Source: DASQGA01 sp963762085
Lineage (GTDB): Bacteria; Actinomycetota; Thermoleophilia; Gaiellales; Gaiellaceae
Length of the DNA: 64,000 bases
Direction: 5' to 3'
Assembly (NCBI GenBank): GCA_963762085.1
Contig: CAVXJD010000005.1
Location: forward strand, 62,001 to 126,000
Numbering within the stretch: the stretch's first letter is position 1; every line of letters begins with the position of its first letter. Under the pieces are notes generated by a model that had not been told where the DNA came from, did not search any database, and saw only the letters and a program-made list of their open reading frames with translations. Shown here piece by piece: positions 24,887 to 32,812 of this stretch. The translations under genes were made by a program, and so were the position numbers.

Positions 24887-25909
24887 CTATTTTGCCGCCG
24901 CCCGCTCCAGCACCGCCTCGACCCGCTCGGCCTGGAGCCGGACGTCGTGCGTGGAAGCGGCCGTGCGCGCGGCCCGGTTCGGCCGTGGAAGCTCCGCCGC
25001 CCGGCGAAGCCCGTCGGCGATCGCGGCGACGCTCAGCGGGTCGACCAGGACACCTGCCTCGGCGCTCACGAACTCCGGTGGCCCTCCGATCTCGGTCGCG
25101 ACGACGGAGCGCTCGCTCGCCATCGCCTCGAGCAATGCCTGCCCGAACGGCTCGACCAGGCTCGGCTGGCAGAGGACGTCGCAGGCGGAGATCCAGGTGG
25201 CGACCTCATCATGCGGGACGCGCCCGACGAGCCGTACTCCCGGCCGGCCCTCGAGGGCCGCCCGCAAGGGACCGTCGCCCACGAAGGCAAGGCTGCCCCG
25301 ACCCAGCCGCTCGAAGGCCTCGGCCAGGCGAAGGACGTTCTTTCGCTCGTCGAGCCGTCCAACGAAGAGGCAGTACGGCTCCTCTCCTTCCCACCCGAGC
25401 TGTTCGCGGGCTTCCGCGGCGTCACGGCCGCGGAAGCGATCCAGGTCGACACCGCTGTCGATGACCTCGATCCGATCTTCGAGGCCGGGAAGCTTCCGGA
25501 GCAGCTCGCGACGCAGGTAGTCGGAGACGGCGACAACCGTGTGCGCACGGCGTGTGGCGAGCGCGGTCAGCCGTCGCACACCCCGGATCGCATCCACGTT
25601 TCTGACGTCGCGGCCGTGGGCGGTCACCACCAGGCCGGTACCGGCAAGTCGCGCTGCGGCTGCGGCGGCAACTCCCGCCGGAACGAGGAAGTGCGCGTAG
25701 ACGACGTCCGGGCGAAAGCCGCACGCCTCGCGCAAGGCACTACCCGCGAGTCGCGCGTGCTTTCCGAGCGCTCCCGATCTACGGTCCGAAACGGCGTAAG
25801 AGATCTCGTGCCCGCGGGCCTCGAGCGCGTCTGCGATTTGCTTCACAAAGACGCCGTAGTCCGGATCTTCACGCCCGGGAAACATCGATGAAACAAGAAG
25901 AATGCGCAT
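24887..25909 (-). CDS. GT4-family glycosyltransferase
   Basis: A 340-residue GT-B glycosyltransferase. The N-lobe starts MRILLVSSMFPGREDPDYG, with the GVF acceptor loop and an HGRDVRN segment. The C-lobe shows LFVGRLDERKN and the E(x7)E donor motif EPFGQALLEAM. It transfers an activated sugar, probably to a glycolipid or surface polymer. ATG 25909 is chosen because homology begins exactly there; the longer frame upstream is arginine-rich shadow. No other polysaccharide genes lie nearby. Confidence 0.85.
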   Translation of the reverse strand: MRILLVSSMFPGREDPDYGVFVKQIADALEARGHEISYAVSDRRSGALGKHARLAGSALREACGFRPDVVYAHFLVPAGVAAAAAARLAGTGLVVTAHGRDVRNVDAIRGVRRLTALATRRAHTVVAVSDYLRRELLRKLPGLEDRIEVIDSGVDLDRFRGRDAAEAREQLGWEGEEPYCLFVGRLDERKNVLRLAEAFERLGRGSLAFVGDGPLRAALEGRPGVRLVGRVPHDEVATWISACDVLCQPSLVEPFGQALLEAMASERSVVATEIGGPPEFVSAEAGVLVDPLSVAAIADGLRRAAELPRPNRAARTAASTHDVRLQAERVEAVLERAAAK

Positions 25910-25980
25910 CGTTTTGACTCTTGTCAGGGATAGCCCGAACGGGGGTCGCCGCACTTCACCAGTCGCGCTACACCTAATCC

Positions 25981-26286
25981 ATGAGCGCAACTCTTTCAGG
26001 AAGCATCGACGTCGCCGCTGTCGAGGCACACCTGGGGCGCTACGTGGTCTCCTGTCCACTCTGTCGAGCCGTCGACCGCATGAGCGTTGCCAAGCACCTC
26101 TGCGGACTCGAGGCATGCGACGGATCTGAAGACGAGGTGCCCGTGGTACTCGTGGTTTGCCGACGCTGTGGCTACCTGATGCCGCTGGCCGCCGACCGCA
26201 TCGACGCGCCGATCCGCTCGCCGCCTAGCGGCGCTCGATCGGCAACCGCCGATTCAATCGGTCCTACGAGGTCGCCGTCGCGGTGA
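25981..26286 (+). CDS. Small putative zinc-binding protein
   Basis: A 101-residue frame with a CPLC pair at 25-28, a further Cys at 41 (KHLCG), a Cys in LEACDG, and a CRRC pair near 60, a plausible treble-clef or ribbon. The last 25 residues are low-complexity. It is divergent from the glycosyltransferase. Not recognised; whether it is translated is uncertain because the ribosome site is weak. Confidence 0.45.
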   Translation: MSATLSGSIDVAAVEAHLGRYVVSCPLCRAVDRMSVAKHLCGLEACDGSEDEVPVVLVVCRRCGYLMPLAADRIDAPIRSPPSGARSATADSIGPTRSPSR

Positions 26287-26356
26287 ACGACGGGCGACTC
26301 GACGCCGCCGGCGCAGAGCTCGCCGGGCGCCGTCACGCCGATGCGGCACCGTTGCG

Positions 26357-26623
26357 CTAGGCAGCGCGGATGTAGCGCCGCTCGGACTCACGGTCGAGCC
26401 GGTCTTCTGCCCGAGCGCGGGCGATGATCTCGTCGGCAGGGCCGAAACGTGCGTGAACCTGGGCACGTCGCAGCTCGGTCCAGAGCTCCTCGATCAGCTC
26501 GGAGAGCTCGGCCGCCTGTGCCGACTTGACAGCGTCGTGCTGTTCGGACAGGTCTTCCCAGATCTCGGCCCGGCGCTCTGTGGCCTGGTCGAGATCGTTA
26601 CGGATGTCAGTTGGCGTTCTCAT
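26357..26623 (-). CDS. Small coiled-coil hypothetical protein
   Basis: An 88-residue, highly charged, almost wholly helical protein (Glu/Arg/Ala-rich heptads from 10 to 80). ATG 26623 starts at MRTPTDIRNDL; the open frame continues upstream without helical pattern. No recognised domain. The charge pattern fits a dimeric coiled coil. It precedes no obvious operon partner, lying between the zinc protein and the M15 peptidase. Confidence 0.5.
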   Translation of the reverse strand: MRTPTDIRNDLDQATERRAEIWEDLSEQHDAVKSAQAAELSELIEELWTELRRAQVHARFGPADEIIARARAEDRLDRESERRYIRAA

Positions 26624-26661
26624 TACTCTTGAGAACGAATCGGGCACCCCGGACATTCCCG

Positions 26662-27297
26662 TCAGCGGCCCGTCGCGGAGAAGTGCTGGTAGTCCTTCAG
26701 AGAGGTCCAATACCCGCCCCAGCGCCACCCGATCGCGGCAAAGGCGCGGACGACCGCATCACCCGCGTGAATCATTCCCTTGGCCCGTTTCGAGCGATCG
26801 ACATAGGCCGCTCCGCTCGGCGGCGAGACGTGCCCGCTCGAAGACACGTATGGGTTCTGGACGGGGTTGATATCGATTGCCCGGCCGTACGCGTGCTCCG
26901 ACCACCGGGTCGTGCCCGCCACGAAACGGCAGTTGAAAGCGGAGGTGTTGTTGGCGGCAAGAGAACGGTCGTCGCTCGATCCGTAGGCGTCGATCAGCCA
27001 CATGCGCCGGAACGGATACTTCACCTCATACAGACGCCGCATGACCCGGACGACCGGCCACGCCTGCCACCGGTTGACGATCAGACGACCGCGGTGCACC
27101 TCCCCGTCGTAGCCCCAGTGACTCACGCGGAGCAGGCGGAGATTCCGGACGTGAACCGGGCACCCCGGCCGCCATGAGCTCATCCGACTTTTGAGCTCCG
27201 GCGAGATGCGCTGCACGGTTCCGCTGAACTCGGGCGCCGCCGAGCCGGCCGGAACGAACACGGCGAAAGCCACTAGGACGAGAGCCAATCGTTTCAC
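26662..27297 (-). CDS. Secreted M15-family peptidase (D-Ala-D-Ala carboxypeptidase/endolysin type)
   Basis: A 211-residue protein with a Sec signal peptide (MKRLALVLVAFAVFVPAGSAA). The zinc site is visible as SEHAYGRAIDINP (His and Asp ligands) and the late WGGYW...DYQHF (second His). This is the VanY/endolysin-like M15 pattern cutting peptidoglycan stem peptides or cross-links outside the membrane. It is immediately downstream of tRNA-Thr on the same strand. It is shorter than VanY and has no cell-wall-binding domain. Confidence 0.82.
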   Translation of the reverse strand: MKRLALVLVAFAVFVPAGSAAPEFSGTVQRISPELKSRMSSWRPGCPVHVRNLRLLRVSHWGYDGEVHRGRLIVNRWQAWPVVRVMRRLYEVKYPFRRMWLIDAYGSSDDRSLAANNTSAFNCRFVAGTTRWSEHAYGRAIDINPVQNPYVSSSGHVSPPSGAAYVDRSKRAKGMIHAGDAVVRAFAAIGWRWGGYWTSLKDYQHFSATGR

Positions 27298-27299
27298 AG

Positions 27300-27373
27300 A
27301 GCCGGAGGCGGGATTCGAACCCGCGACATCGCGCTTACAAGGCGCGCGCTCTGGCCAGCTGAGCTACTCCGGC
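27300..27373 (-). tRNA. tRNA-Thr (anticodon TGT)
   Basis: A 74-nt tRNA. The acceptor stem GCCGGAG pairs with CTCCGGC, and the anticodon arm CGCGC-CTTGTAA-GCGCG gives TGT. The T arm has the standard GGGTTCGAATCCC. No CCA is encoded. It lies 34 bases behind sigH on the same strand and could be processed from its transcript. Confidence 0.95.
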
Positions 27374-27407
27374 GGTACGGAAAGCGTATCGAGGAAAGCG
27401 GGCAGCC

Positions 27408-28070
27408 CTACGAGAGGACTTGGCGGCTCTGCTGGTGCGTGAGCACCTTCCGCTTCACGCGCTGGAGAGCGTTGTCGATCGTCTTCGTGTCACAGCCGAG
27501 CTCGACTGCCATCTCCTCGTACGAGAGCCCCTCCATGTAGCAGCGAAGCGCATCGCTCTCGAGCGAGGACAGACCGGTACCGAGGCAGAAGACGAGGCTC
27601 TGGAGCTCCTCGGTGGAGATGACGCAGATGGCGGGATCCTCGACGCCCGGCCCCGGCAGCGCGTCGCCGAGTGTGCAATCCGAGTCGTCCTGGCCCGCGG
27701 GTGTCTGGCTGAACGACACGTATTGGTTTAGCGGCACGTGCTTGAAGCGCGTCGCGGCCTTGATGGCCGTGATGATCTGGCGCGTGATGCAGAGCTCCGC
27801 AAAGCTGCGGAACGACGTGTCCTTGTCGGAACGGAAGTCGCGAACGGCCTTGTAGAGACCGATCAGACCTTCCTGGATCAGGTCATCGGACTCACCCCCG
27901 GCGATGAAATAGGAGCTCGCCTTGAGCCGAACGAAGCCCGTGTACCGGCGGATGAGGGAGTCGAGGGCGACATCGTCCCCGTTGCGCGCGCGGATGACGA
28001 GTCGAACGTCATCTTGTTCGCGCTGAAGCCGTTCTGGCGACCGAGCGGTGGCAAACTGGGGACGCGGCAT
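27408..28070 (-). CDS. sigH: Sigma factor of the SigH (Spo0H) type
   Basis: A 220-residue sigma70-family factor whose regions 2 and 4 read almost like Bacillus SigH: DLIQEGLIGLYKAVRDFR and ELCITRQIITAIKAATR in region 2, and DTKTIDNALQRVKRK at the C-terminus in region 4. It lies at the end of the cysS-rlmB-yacP array, exactly as in Bacillus. An AGGAGGAGAA ribosome site directly precedes ATG 28070, and a promoter with an internal DnaA box lies 75-105 bases upstream. In Bacillus SigH drives stationary-phase and early sporulation genes; the regulon here is unknown. Confidence 0.9.
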   Translation of the reverse strand: MPRPQFATARSPERLQREQDDVRLVIRARNGDDVALDSLIRRYTGFVRLKASSYFIAGGESDDLIQEGLIGLYKAVRDFRSDKDTSFRSFAELCITRQIITAIKAATRFKHVPLNQYVSFSQTPAGQDDSDCTLGDALPGPGVEDPAICVISTEELQSLVFCLGTGLSSLESDALRCYMEGLSYEEMAVELGCDTKTIDNALQRVKRKVLTHQQSRQVLS

Positions 28071-28145
28071 TTCTCCTCCTGGGGCAGCGTGGAGGGAAGA
28101 GCGGCTTCACCTTCGCAACTCTAACCCTCAGGTTGAGGTTGCTTG

Positions 28146-28174
28146 AGGCTAGCAGCCGGTTGTGGATAATTCAA
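28146..28174 (-). promoter_or_regulatory. Predicted sigH promoter
   Basis: On the minus strand TTGAAT (28169-28174) and TAGCCT (28146-28151) are 17 bp apart; the -10 fits TAnnnT. The -35 overlaps the yacP stop codon. Confidence 0.5.
28160..28169 (-). promoter_or_regulatory. DnaA box inside the sigH promoter
   Basis: TTATCCACAA on the minus strand is a perfect match to the high-affinity DnaA box. It spans the junction of -35 and spacer, so DnaA binding should interfere with RNA polymerase. Only one such box was noticed here, so this is not an origin. Confidence 0.55.
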
Positions 28175-28611
28175 GTACGGCGGCGTCGCCACTCTTCGAG
28201 ACGACGCCTGGTCTCTCCTCCCACCGAGTCCCCCAGCTTCGAGCCCAGGGACGGCACCTGTCCGGACGCCTCGCCCCCGAGGCCGCTCATGAAGTCCGCC
28301 GATGCGACCTTCCTGACGTCCTGCCCTGCGGTCTCCCTGATTGCCCGATCACTTGAGACGAGGAGCACACGCTCGGTCCCACGGTGCTCCGCAGCCAGGC
28401 GCTCCAGCAGCTGGTCCGCCGGCTGCGCGAACCGCACAGCCAGGCTTCCGTAGGCATGGTCCTCGCCCACACCGTCGAAGACGACGACGCCACGCGCACC
28501 CCGCAGGGCAACGAAAGAGGCAAGGCGGTCGACGAGCTCCTGCCGCTCCGAGTACTCCCCGGCGTGCAGCAGGTTGTAGCCGTCGAAGAGGTAGAGCGTC
28601 GGTTCAGGCAC
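28171..28611 (-). CDS. yacP: NYN-domain ribonuclease of the YacP/Rae1 family
   Basis: A 146-residue PIN-like nuclease. The N-terminal LYLFDGYNLLH carries the first catalytic Asp. VVVFDGVGED, LLVSSDRAIRE and the late SADFM supply the other acidic residues expected of the metal site. B. subtilis Rae1 cleaves mRNA inside the ribosomal A site (known); the same role is likely. It overlaps rlmB by 8 bp and is followed by the sigH promoter. The C-terminal 25 residues are basic, as in the family. Confidence 0.85.
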   Translation of the reverse strand: MPEPTLYLFDGYNLLHAGEYSERQELVDRLASFVALRGARGVVVFDGVGEDHAYGSLAVRFAQPADQLLERLAAEHRGTERVLLVSSDRAIRETAGQDVRKVASADFMSGLGGEASGQVPSLGSKLGDSVGGETRRRLEEWRRRRT

Positions 28612-29320
28612 GGCGCTGACGGGTGGCCTCGAACAGAGCGATGCCCGCCGCGACGCTCACGTTCAGCGACTCGACACGGCCCGCCAGGGGAATCGCGAAT
28701 GCGTCGTCGCAGGCCCGGCGGACACCAGGCCGGACGCCCTTGCCCTCGGAGCCGAAGACCAGAACCGAGCCGGCCGCGAGATCGGCCGACCAGACGGGCG
28801 TCTCGGCATCCCCGGCGGCCGCCCAGGCCCAGACATCGTTCCGCTTCACCTCGTCGATGTAGCGCGAGAGGTTGACCACGACCCCTACCGGCATGTGCTC
28901 GACCGCGCCTGCTGAAGCGTGGCAGACGGCCGCCGTGACACGGGCCGAGCTGCGCTCCGGGACGACGACGCCGTTGGCTCCCGCACCTTCGGCGCTCCTG
29001 CAGACCGCACCGAGGTTATGGGGATCTGTGACCTGGTCGAGGCAGACGACGAGCGGGCGCTCGCCGGCTGCGAGCTCATAGGCATCCGCATAGCGATAGG
29101 GCTCCACCCACGCCACGACACCCTGATGGTCGCGCGTGCCCGCCGCGGCCGTGAGCGCCGATTCGGGCCGGACCCCCACGCGGAGGCCAGACTCGTCGCG
29201 GAGCCACGGCTCCGCTTTGAGTGCCCGCTCGGTCGCCAGGATCTCGAGCACTTGCCGCTTCCCGGCGCGCAGGACCTCCCGAACCGGGCGGCGCCCGTAG
29301 ACGAGCTCACGGGTGCTCAT
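28604..29320 (-). CDS. rlmB: 23S rRNA 2'-O-methyltransferase of the RlmB/TrmH (SpoU) family
   Basis: A 238-residue SPOUT methyltransferase. An N-terminal substrate-binding domain (1-75) is followed by the knotted catalytic domain, with CLDQVTDPHNLGAVCRSAE, VFGSEGKGVRPGV and IPLAGRVESLNVSVAAGI motifs 1-3. It methylates a ribose in 23S rRNA using SAM (Gm2251 in E. coli). It overlaps cysS by 4 bp and yacP by 8 bp, giving a tight cysS-rlmB-yacP unit. Bacillus has mrnC between cysS and this gene; that gene is absent here. Confidence 0.9.
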   Translation of the reverse strand: MSTRELVYGRRPVREVLRAGKRQVLEILATERALKAEPWLRDESGLRVGVRPESALTAAAGTRDHQGVVAWVEPYRYADAYELAAGERPLVVCLDQVTDPHNLGAVCRSAEGAGANGVVVPERSSARVTAAVCHASAGAVEHMPVGVVVNLSRYIDEVKRNDVWAWAAAGDAETPVWSADLAAGSVLVFGSEGKGVRPGVRRACDDAFAIPLAGRVESLNVSVAAGIALFEATRQRRA

Positions 29321-30606
29321 CGTTCGACCAGGACAAAGCCTTCGGCCGAGTCGCGGACTTCCCAGCCTCGAGCCTCGATCTCTGCTCGCAGGCGGTCGGC
29401 TTCGTCGAAGTCCCCGCGAACACGTGCTTCCTGGCGGAGCTCGGCCAGCGTCCGAAGCTCCGCGGGAGCCTCGCTAGCAGCGGTCAGGGACTCCAGCCCG
29501 AACAGCTCGAGCCCGCGCCGTAGGAGCTCCGACTCCCCCCGCGCCCGCCAGTCATGCAGGAGCGCGAGGGCATCGGGCGTGTTGAAGTCGTCGTCGAGGA
29601 TCTCCGCCAGCCGGGACCACTCGTGATTCGGCCCGCCTCCCTCGACGAGCCCGACGAAGTAGTTCTTGAACGTCTCCGCCTGCGCTTGCGCGGCTGCCAT
29701 CGCCTCGTCGGAGAAGTCGAGAGGGCTCCGGTAGTGCGCGCCGAGAAAGAGAAGCAGAACGGCCTCGCGGCCCCAGCGGTCGAGGACGTCCTTGAGCGAC
29801 ACGATGTTCCCGACGGACTTCGACATCTTCTCTGCATCCAGCTGGAGCATCCCGTTGTGCGCCCAGATGCGGGCGAACTCGCGGCCCGCTCCACGCGACT
29901 GCGCGAGCTCGTTCTCGTGGTGAGGAAAGCGCAGGTCGAGACCACCGCCGTGAATGTCGAAGGCGACGCCGAGATGCTTTTCCGCCATGGCCGAGCACTC
30001 GATGTGCCAACCCGGTCGCCCCCGGCCCCACGGCGAGTCCCAGGAGGTGTCCTCGTTCGGCTTCGTCGCCTTCCAGAGGGCGAAGTCGCGCTGGTCCTCC
30101 TTCAGGTCGCTGGGCTCCTGGGCGACCATGTCGTCGAGCTTCGCGCCCGAGAGCTCGCCGTAGCTCGGCCACTTCGCCACGCGGAAGTACACGTCGCCGC
30201 CCGCCTCATATGCGAGCTCGCGCTCGACGAGCTCGGCGATCAGGGCGACGATCTCAGGGATGGTCTCGGTGGCGAGCGGCTCGACGTCAGGGCGGCCCAG
30301 GCCGAGTCGGTCCGTGTCCTCGATGTACCACCGAGCAGCCTCCGCCGCGAGCTCGGCGCTCGGCCGACCGTCCTTCGCCGCCGCCTCGTAGATCTTGTCG
30401 TTCACGTCCGTGATGTTCTCTACGAGGTTCACCTGATAGCCCGACGCCTCGAGCCAACGCTTGAGCCAGAGCGAGACGACGTAGGGCCTCGCGTTGCCGA
30501 TGTGAATCCGCTGGTAGACAGTCGGCCCGCAGACGTACATCCCGACGGGGCCGGGCGGCGCCGGCAGCTCTTCGAGCGTTCGCGAAAGAGTGTTTTGCAG
30601 TCTCAT
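29317..30606 (-). CDS. cysS: Cysteine-tRNA ligase
   Basis: A 429-residue class I synthetase that charges tRNA-Cys. Visible are the zinc Cys26 in YVCGPTVY, the HIGN signature (35-38), the HIECSAMAEKHLG and HHENELAQS zinc ligands, and KMSKS near 266. The C-terminal anticodon helices end in a basic EARGWEVRDS tail. I start at ATG 30606 (MRLQNTLSRT); ATGs two and nine codons earlier are possible. It is the first gene of the cysS-rlmB-yacP unit and is divergent from the sulfatase-like gene. Confidence 0.93.
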   Translation of the reverse strand: MRLQNTLSRTLEELPAPPGPVGMYVCGPTVYQRIHIGNARPYVVSLWLKRWLEASGYQVNLVENITDVNDKIYEAAAKDGRPSAELAAEAARWYIEDTDRLGLGRPDVEPLATETIPEIVALIAELVERELAYEAGGDVYFRVAKWPSYGELSGAKLDDMVAQEPSDLKEDQRDFALWKATKPNEDTSWDSPWGRGRPGWHIECSAMAEKHLGVAFDIHGGGLDLRFPHHENELAQSRGAGREFARIWAHNGMLQLDAEKMSKSVGNIVSLKDVLDRWGREAVLLLFLGAHYRSPLDFSDEAMAAAQAQAETFKNYFVGLVEGGGPNHEWSRLAEILDDDFNTPDALALLHDWRARGESELLRRGLELFGLESLTAASEAPAELRTLAELRQEARVRGDFDEADRLRAEIEARGWEVRDSAEGFVLVER

Positions 30607-30661
30607 CGTCATGTCTCGGCGGGCAGGCGCCACGGTCGCGCCGTTCGCCTAACCCGGTGTC

Positions 30662-32812
30662 ATGATGAACGAGCTTATGGCAGAGGTCGCCGCACAGACG
30701 CGCACCCACGCACGGCGCGAGCGTTTCAGCTTCCCGAGCCTGCTCCTGGGAGGGGCCCACCTGGCCGTGCTGTCCGCGTTCGCCTTGGCGCAGCCGCTCT
30801 TCGACCTCTTCTCGAAGAACGCTGAGTTCTTCGCGGTTCGGCGCTCTTCGCCGCTCGAGATCGTCAGCTTCGGGCTGGCAGTCACATTTCTGCCACCACT
30901 CGCAATGCTCGCCGTCGAGGCAGTGGCAGGGCTCGCCTCCCCCATCCTTCGACGCGCTCTCCACCTCGTCTTCGTAGCCGGCCTCACGGGCCTGATTGCG
31001 ATTCAGCTCGTCAAGCGGGCCGGAGACCATTCGAGCGCAGTCGTAATCGGGCTCGCCGCCGCCGTAGGCATCGCGGTCGCGCTGCTCTACCTCCGCGTAC
31101 CGCCGGCCAGAAGCTTCCTGACCATTCTGACGCCGTCGCCGATCGTCTTCCTCGCACTCTTCCTGCTGACGTCACCGATCGAGAAGCTCGTCATGCCGGA
31201 GGACGTGAGCGCGGCCGTCACGGATGTCTCCGCGCGAACTCCGGTCGTCATGATCGTCTTCGACGAGTTCCCCGAGTTTTCACTCATGAACCGCGCCAAG
31301 AAGATCGACCCGGACCGGTTCCCCAACTTTGCGCGGCTCGCCGGTACCGCCACCTGGTTCCGGAACGCAACGACTGTCAGCCACACCACGACGAAAGCCG
31401 TGCCCGCGATCATGACGGGGATCCGGCCGCGGCCGAACAAGCTGCCGATCTTAGCCGACCACCCCGACAACATCTTCACGCTCCTCGGCGGCAGCTATCG
31501 CATGAACGTCGTCGAGTCGCAGACCTCCCTCTGCCCGCGGCAGCTCTGCGGGGACGACCGCCCGCGGCTGACGAGTACCGGAATCAAGCCAAAAGAGGCC
31601 TCGCTCTACTCGGACGCGTCGTACGTCTACCTGCACCTGATCGCGCCGCCCCGCCTCGAGGAGAGGCTTCCGTCGGTCTCGACGGCGTGGGAGAACTTCG
31701 GCAACGAAGGCGGCACCCAAACGAGTATCAGCCTCAGCGGCGACAGCCGGACACCGACAGGGCATCCCGAGGTATGGGACGACCGTGGCGGCGCGGCGCG
31801 AGCGTTCTTCACGTCCATCCGGGTCACGTCGGAGCCGACGCTCAACTTCGCTCACATCCTGCTCCCGCACGGCCCCTACCAGTACCTCCCGTCCGGACGG
31901 CAGTACGTGCTCGGCAGCCTGGTTGCTCTCGGCCGCGACGGCGACAGCTGGGGACCCCAGACCCACCTGGTCATCCAGGCCTACGAGCGCTACCTCTACC
32001 AGCTCCAATACACGGACCGGCTGCTCGGCCGGCTTCTGTCCCGGCTGAAGGGGATCGGTCTCTACAACAAGGCGCTGATCGTCGTGACAGCCGACCACGG
32101 GGTGAGCTTCCGGCCCGGAGATCGCCGCCGGGGCCCGACCAGGACGAACATCCAGGACGTCGCGTACGTCCCCCTGTTCCTGAAGCGGCCGGACCAGCGC
32201 GAGCCGGTGATCGTCGACGACCACGTCGAGACCATCGACATCCTCCCGACGATCGCGGACGCGCTCGGGATCTCCATCCCCTGGGAGACGGACGGGCGTT
32301 CGGGCTTCGGGGACGAGCACACCTCCCAGGTCAACGTCTCAGGGTTCGTGAGACCGGTCGCGTCCGTTCTCGATGCCCGGGACAAGGCGCTCTTGCGCCA
32401 GATCAGGCTCTTCGGAACCGGTGCGACGACACCGGTGCTCTTCGGGGTCGGGCCGGCGCCGAGCATCCTCGGCCGTTCCGTGTCCCGCCTCCGGGTGGTC
32501 AGCGCCGGATCGGCGAGCGCCCAGATCGACGCGAAGCCGCTTGCCTTGCTCCGCTCGCTTCCGAGGGGATCCCGGTTCTATCCCTCCCAGGTGACGGGCA
32601 GCGTCAGCGGTCTGGGCGCGGGGCGGCCGGTGGCGATCGCCGTGAACGGACGCATTGCAGGCACCTCGACGACGATCGACTCGGCCGGCGCGATCCGGTT
32701 CTCGATCCTCGTGCCGGAAGAGCTACTGCACGTAGGCCGGAACCCCGTGCGCGTCTTTGCCGTGAGCAGGACCGGGACCGGCATCACACTCACACCACTC
32801 TTTGCCGGCTAG
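30662..32812 (+). CDS. Membrane-anchored sulfatase/alkaline-phosphatase-superfamily protein
   Basis: A 716-residue protein. The N-terminal third holds about five membrane helices (25-175). The outer domain follows: VVMIVFDEFPEFSLMN has the first metal Asp pair, TVSHTTTKAVPAIMTG the nucleophile Thr/Ser region, and VTADHGVSFRPG the later Asp-His pair. This resembles LTA-synthase-type phosphotransferases and membrane sulfatases, so it probably modifies a cell-surface polymer or lipid. About 150 C-terminal residues form an extra beta-rich module of unknown role. It sits on the opposite strand between cysS and gltX and ends one base before the gltX stop. Confidence 0.75.
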   Translation: MMNELMAEVAAQTRTHARRERFSFPSLLLGGAHLAVLSAFALAQPLFDLFSKNAEFFAVRRSSPLEIVSFGLAVTFLPPLAMLAVEAVAGLASPILRRALHLVFVAGLTGLIAIQLVKRAGDHSSAVVIGLAAAVGIAVALLYLRVPPARSFLTILTPSPIVFLALFLLTSPIEKLVMPEDVSAAVTDVSARTPVVMIVFDEFPEFSLMNRAKKIDPDRFPNFARLAGTATWFRNATTVSHTTTKAVPAIMTGIRPRPNKLPILADHPDNIFTLLGGSYRMNVVESQTSLCPRQLCGDDRPRLTSTGIKPKEASLYSDASYVYLHLIAPPRLEERLPSVSTAWENFGNEGGTQTSISLSGDSRTPTGHPEVWDDRGGAARAFFTSIRVTSEPTLNFAHILLPHGPYQYLPSGRQYVLGSLVALGRDGDSWGPQTHLVIQAYERYLYQLQYTDRLLGRLLSRLKGIGLYNKALIVVTADHGVSFRPGDRRRGPTRTNIQDVAYVPLFLKRPDQREPVIVDDHVETIDILPTIADALGISIPWETDGRSGFGDEHTSQVNVSGFVRPVASVLDARDKALLRQIRLFGTGATTPVLFGVGPAPSILGRSVSRLRVVSAGSASAQIDAKPLALLRSLPRGSRFYPSQVTGSVSGLGAGRPVAIAVNGRIAGTSTTIDSAGAIRFSILVPEELLHVGRNPVRVFAVSRTGTGITLTPLFAG

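Noticed and set aside
28160..28169. The DnaA box as sign of a replication origin
   Set aside because: Only one perfect box was seen, with no AT-rich unwinding region, and dnaA/dnaN are not nearby.
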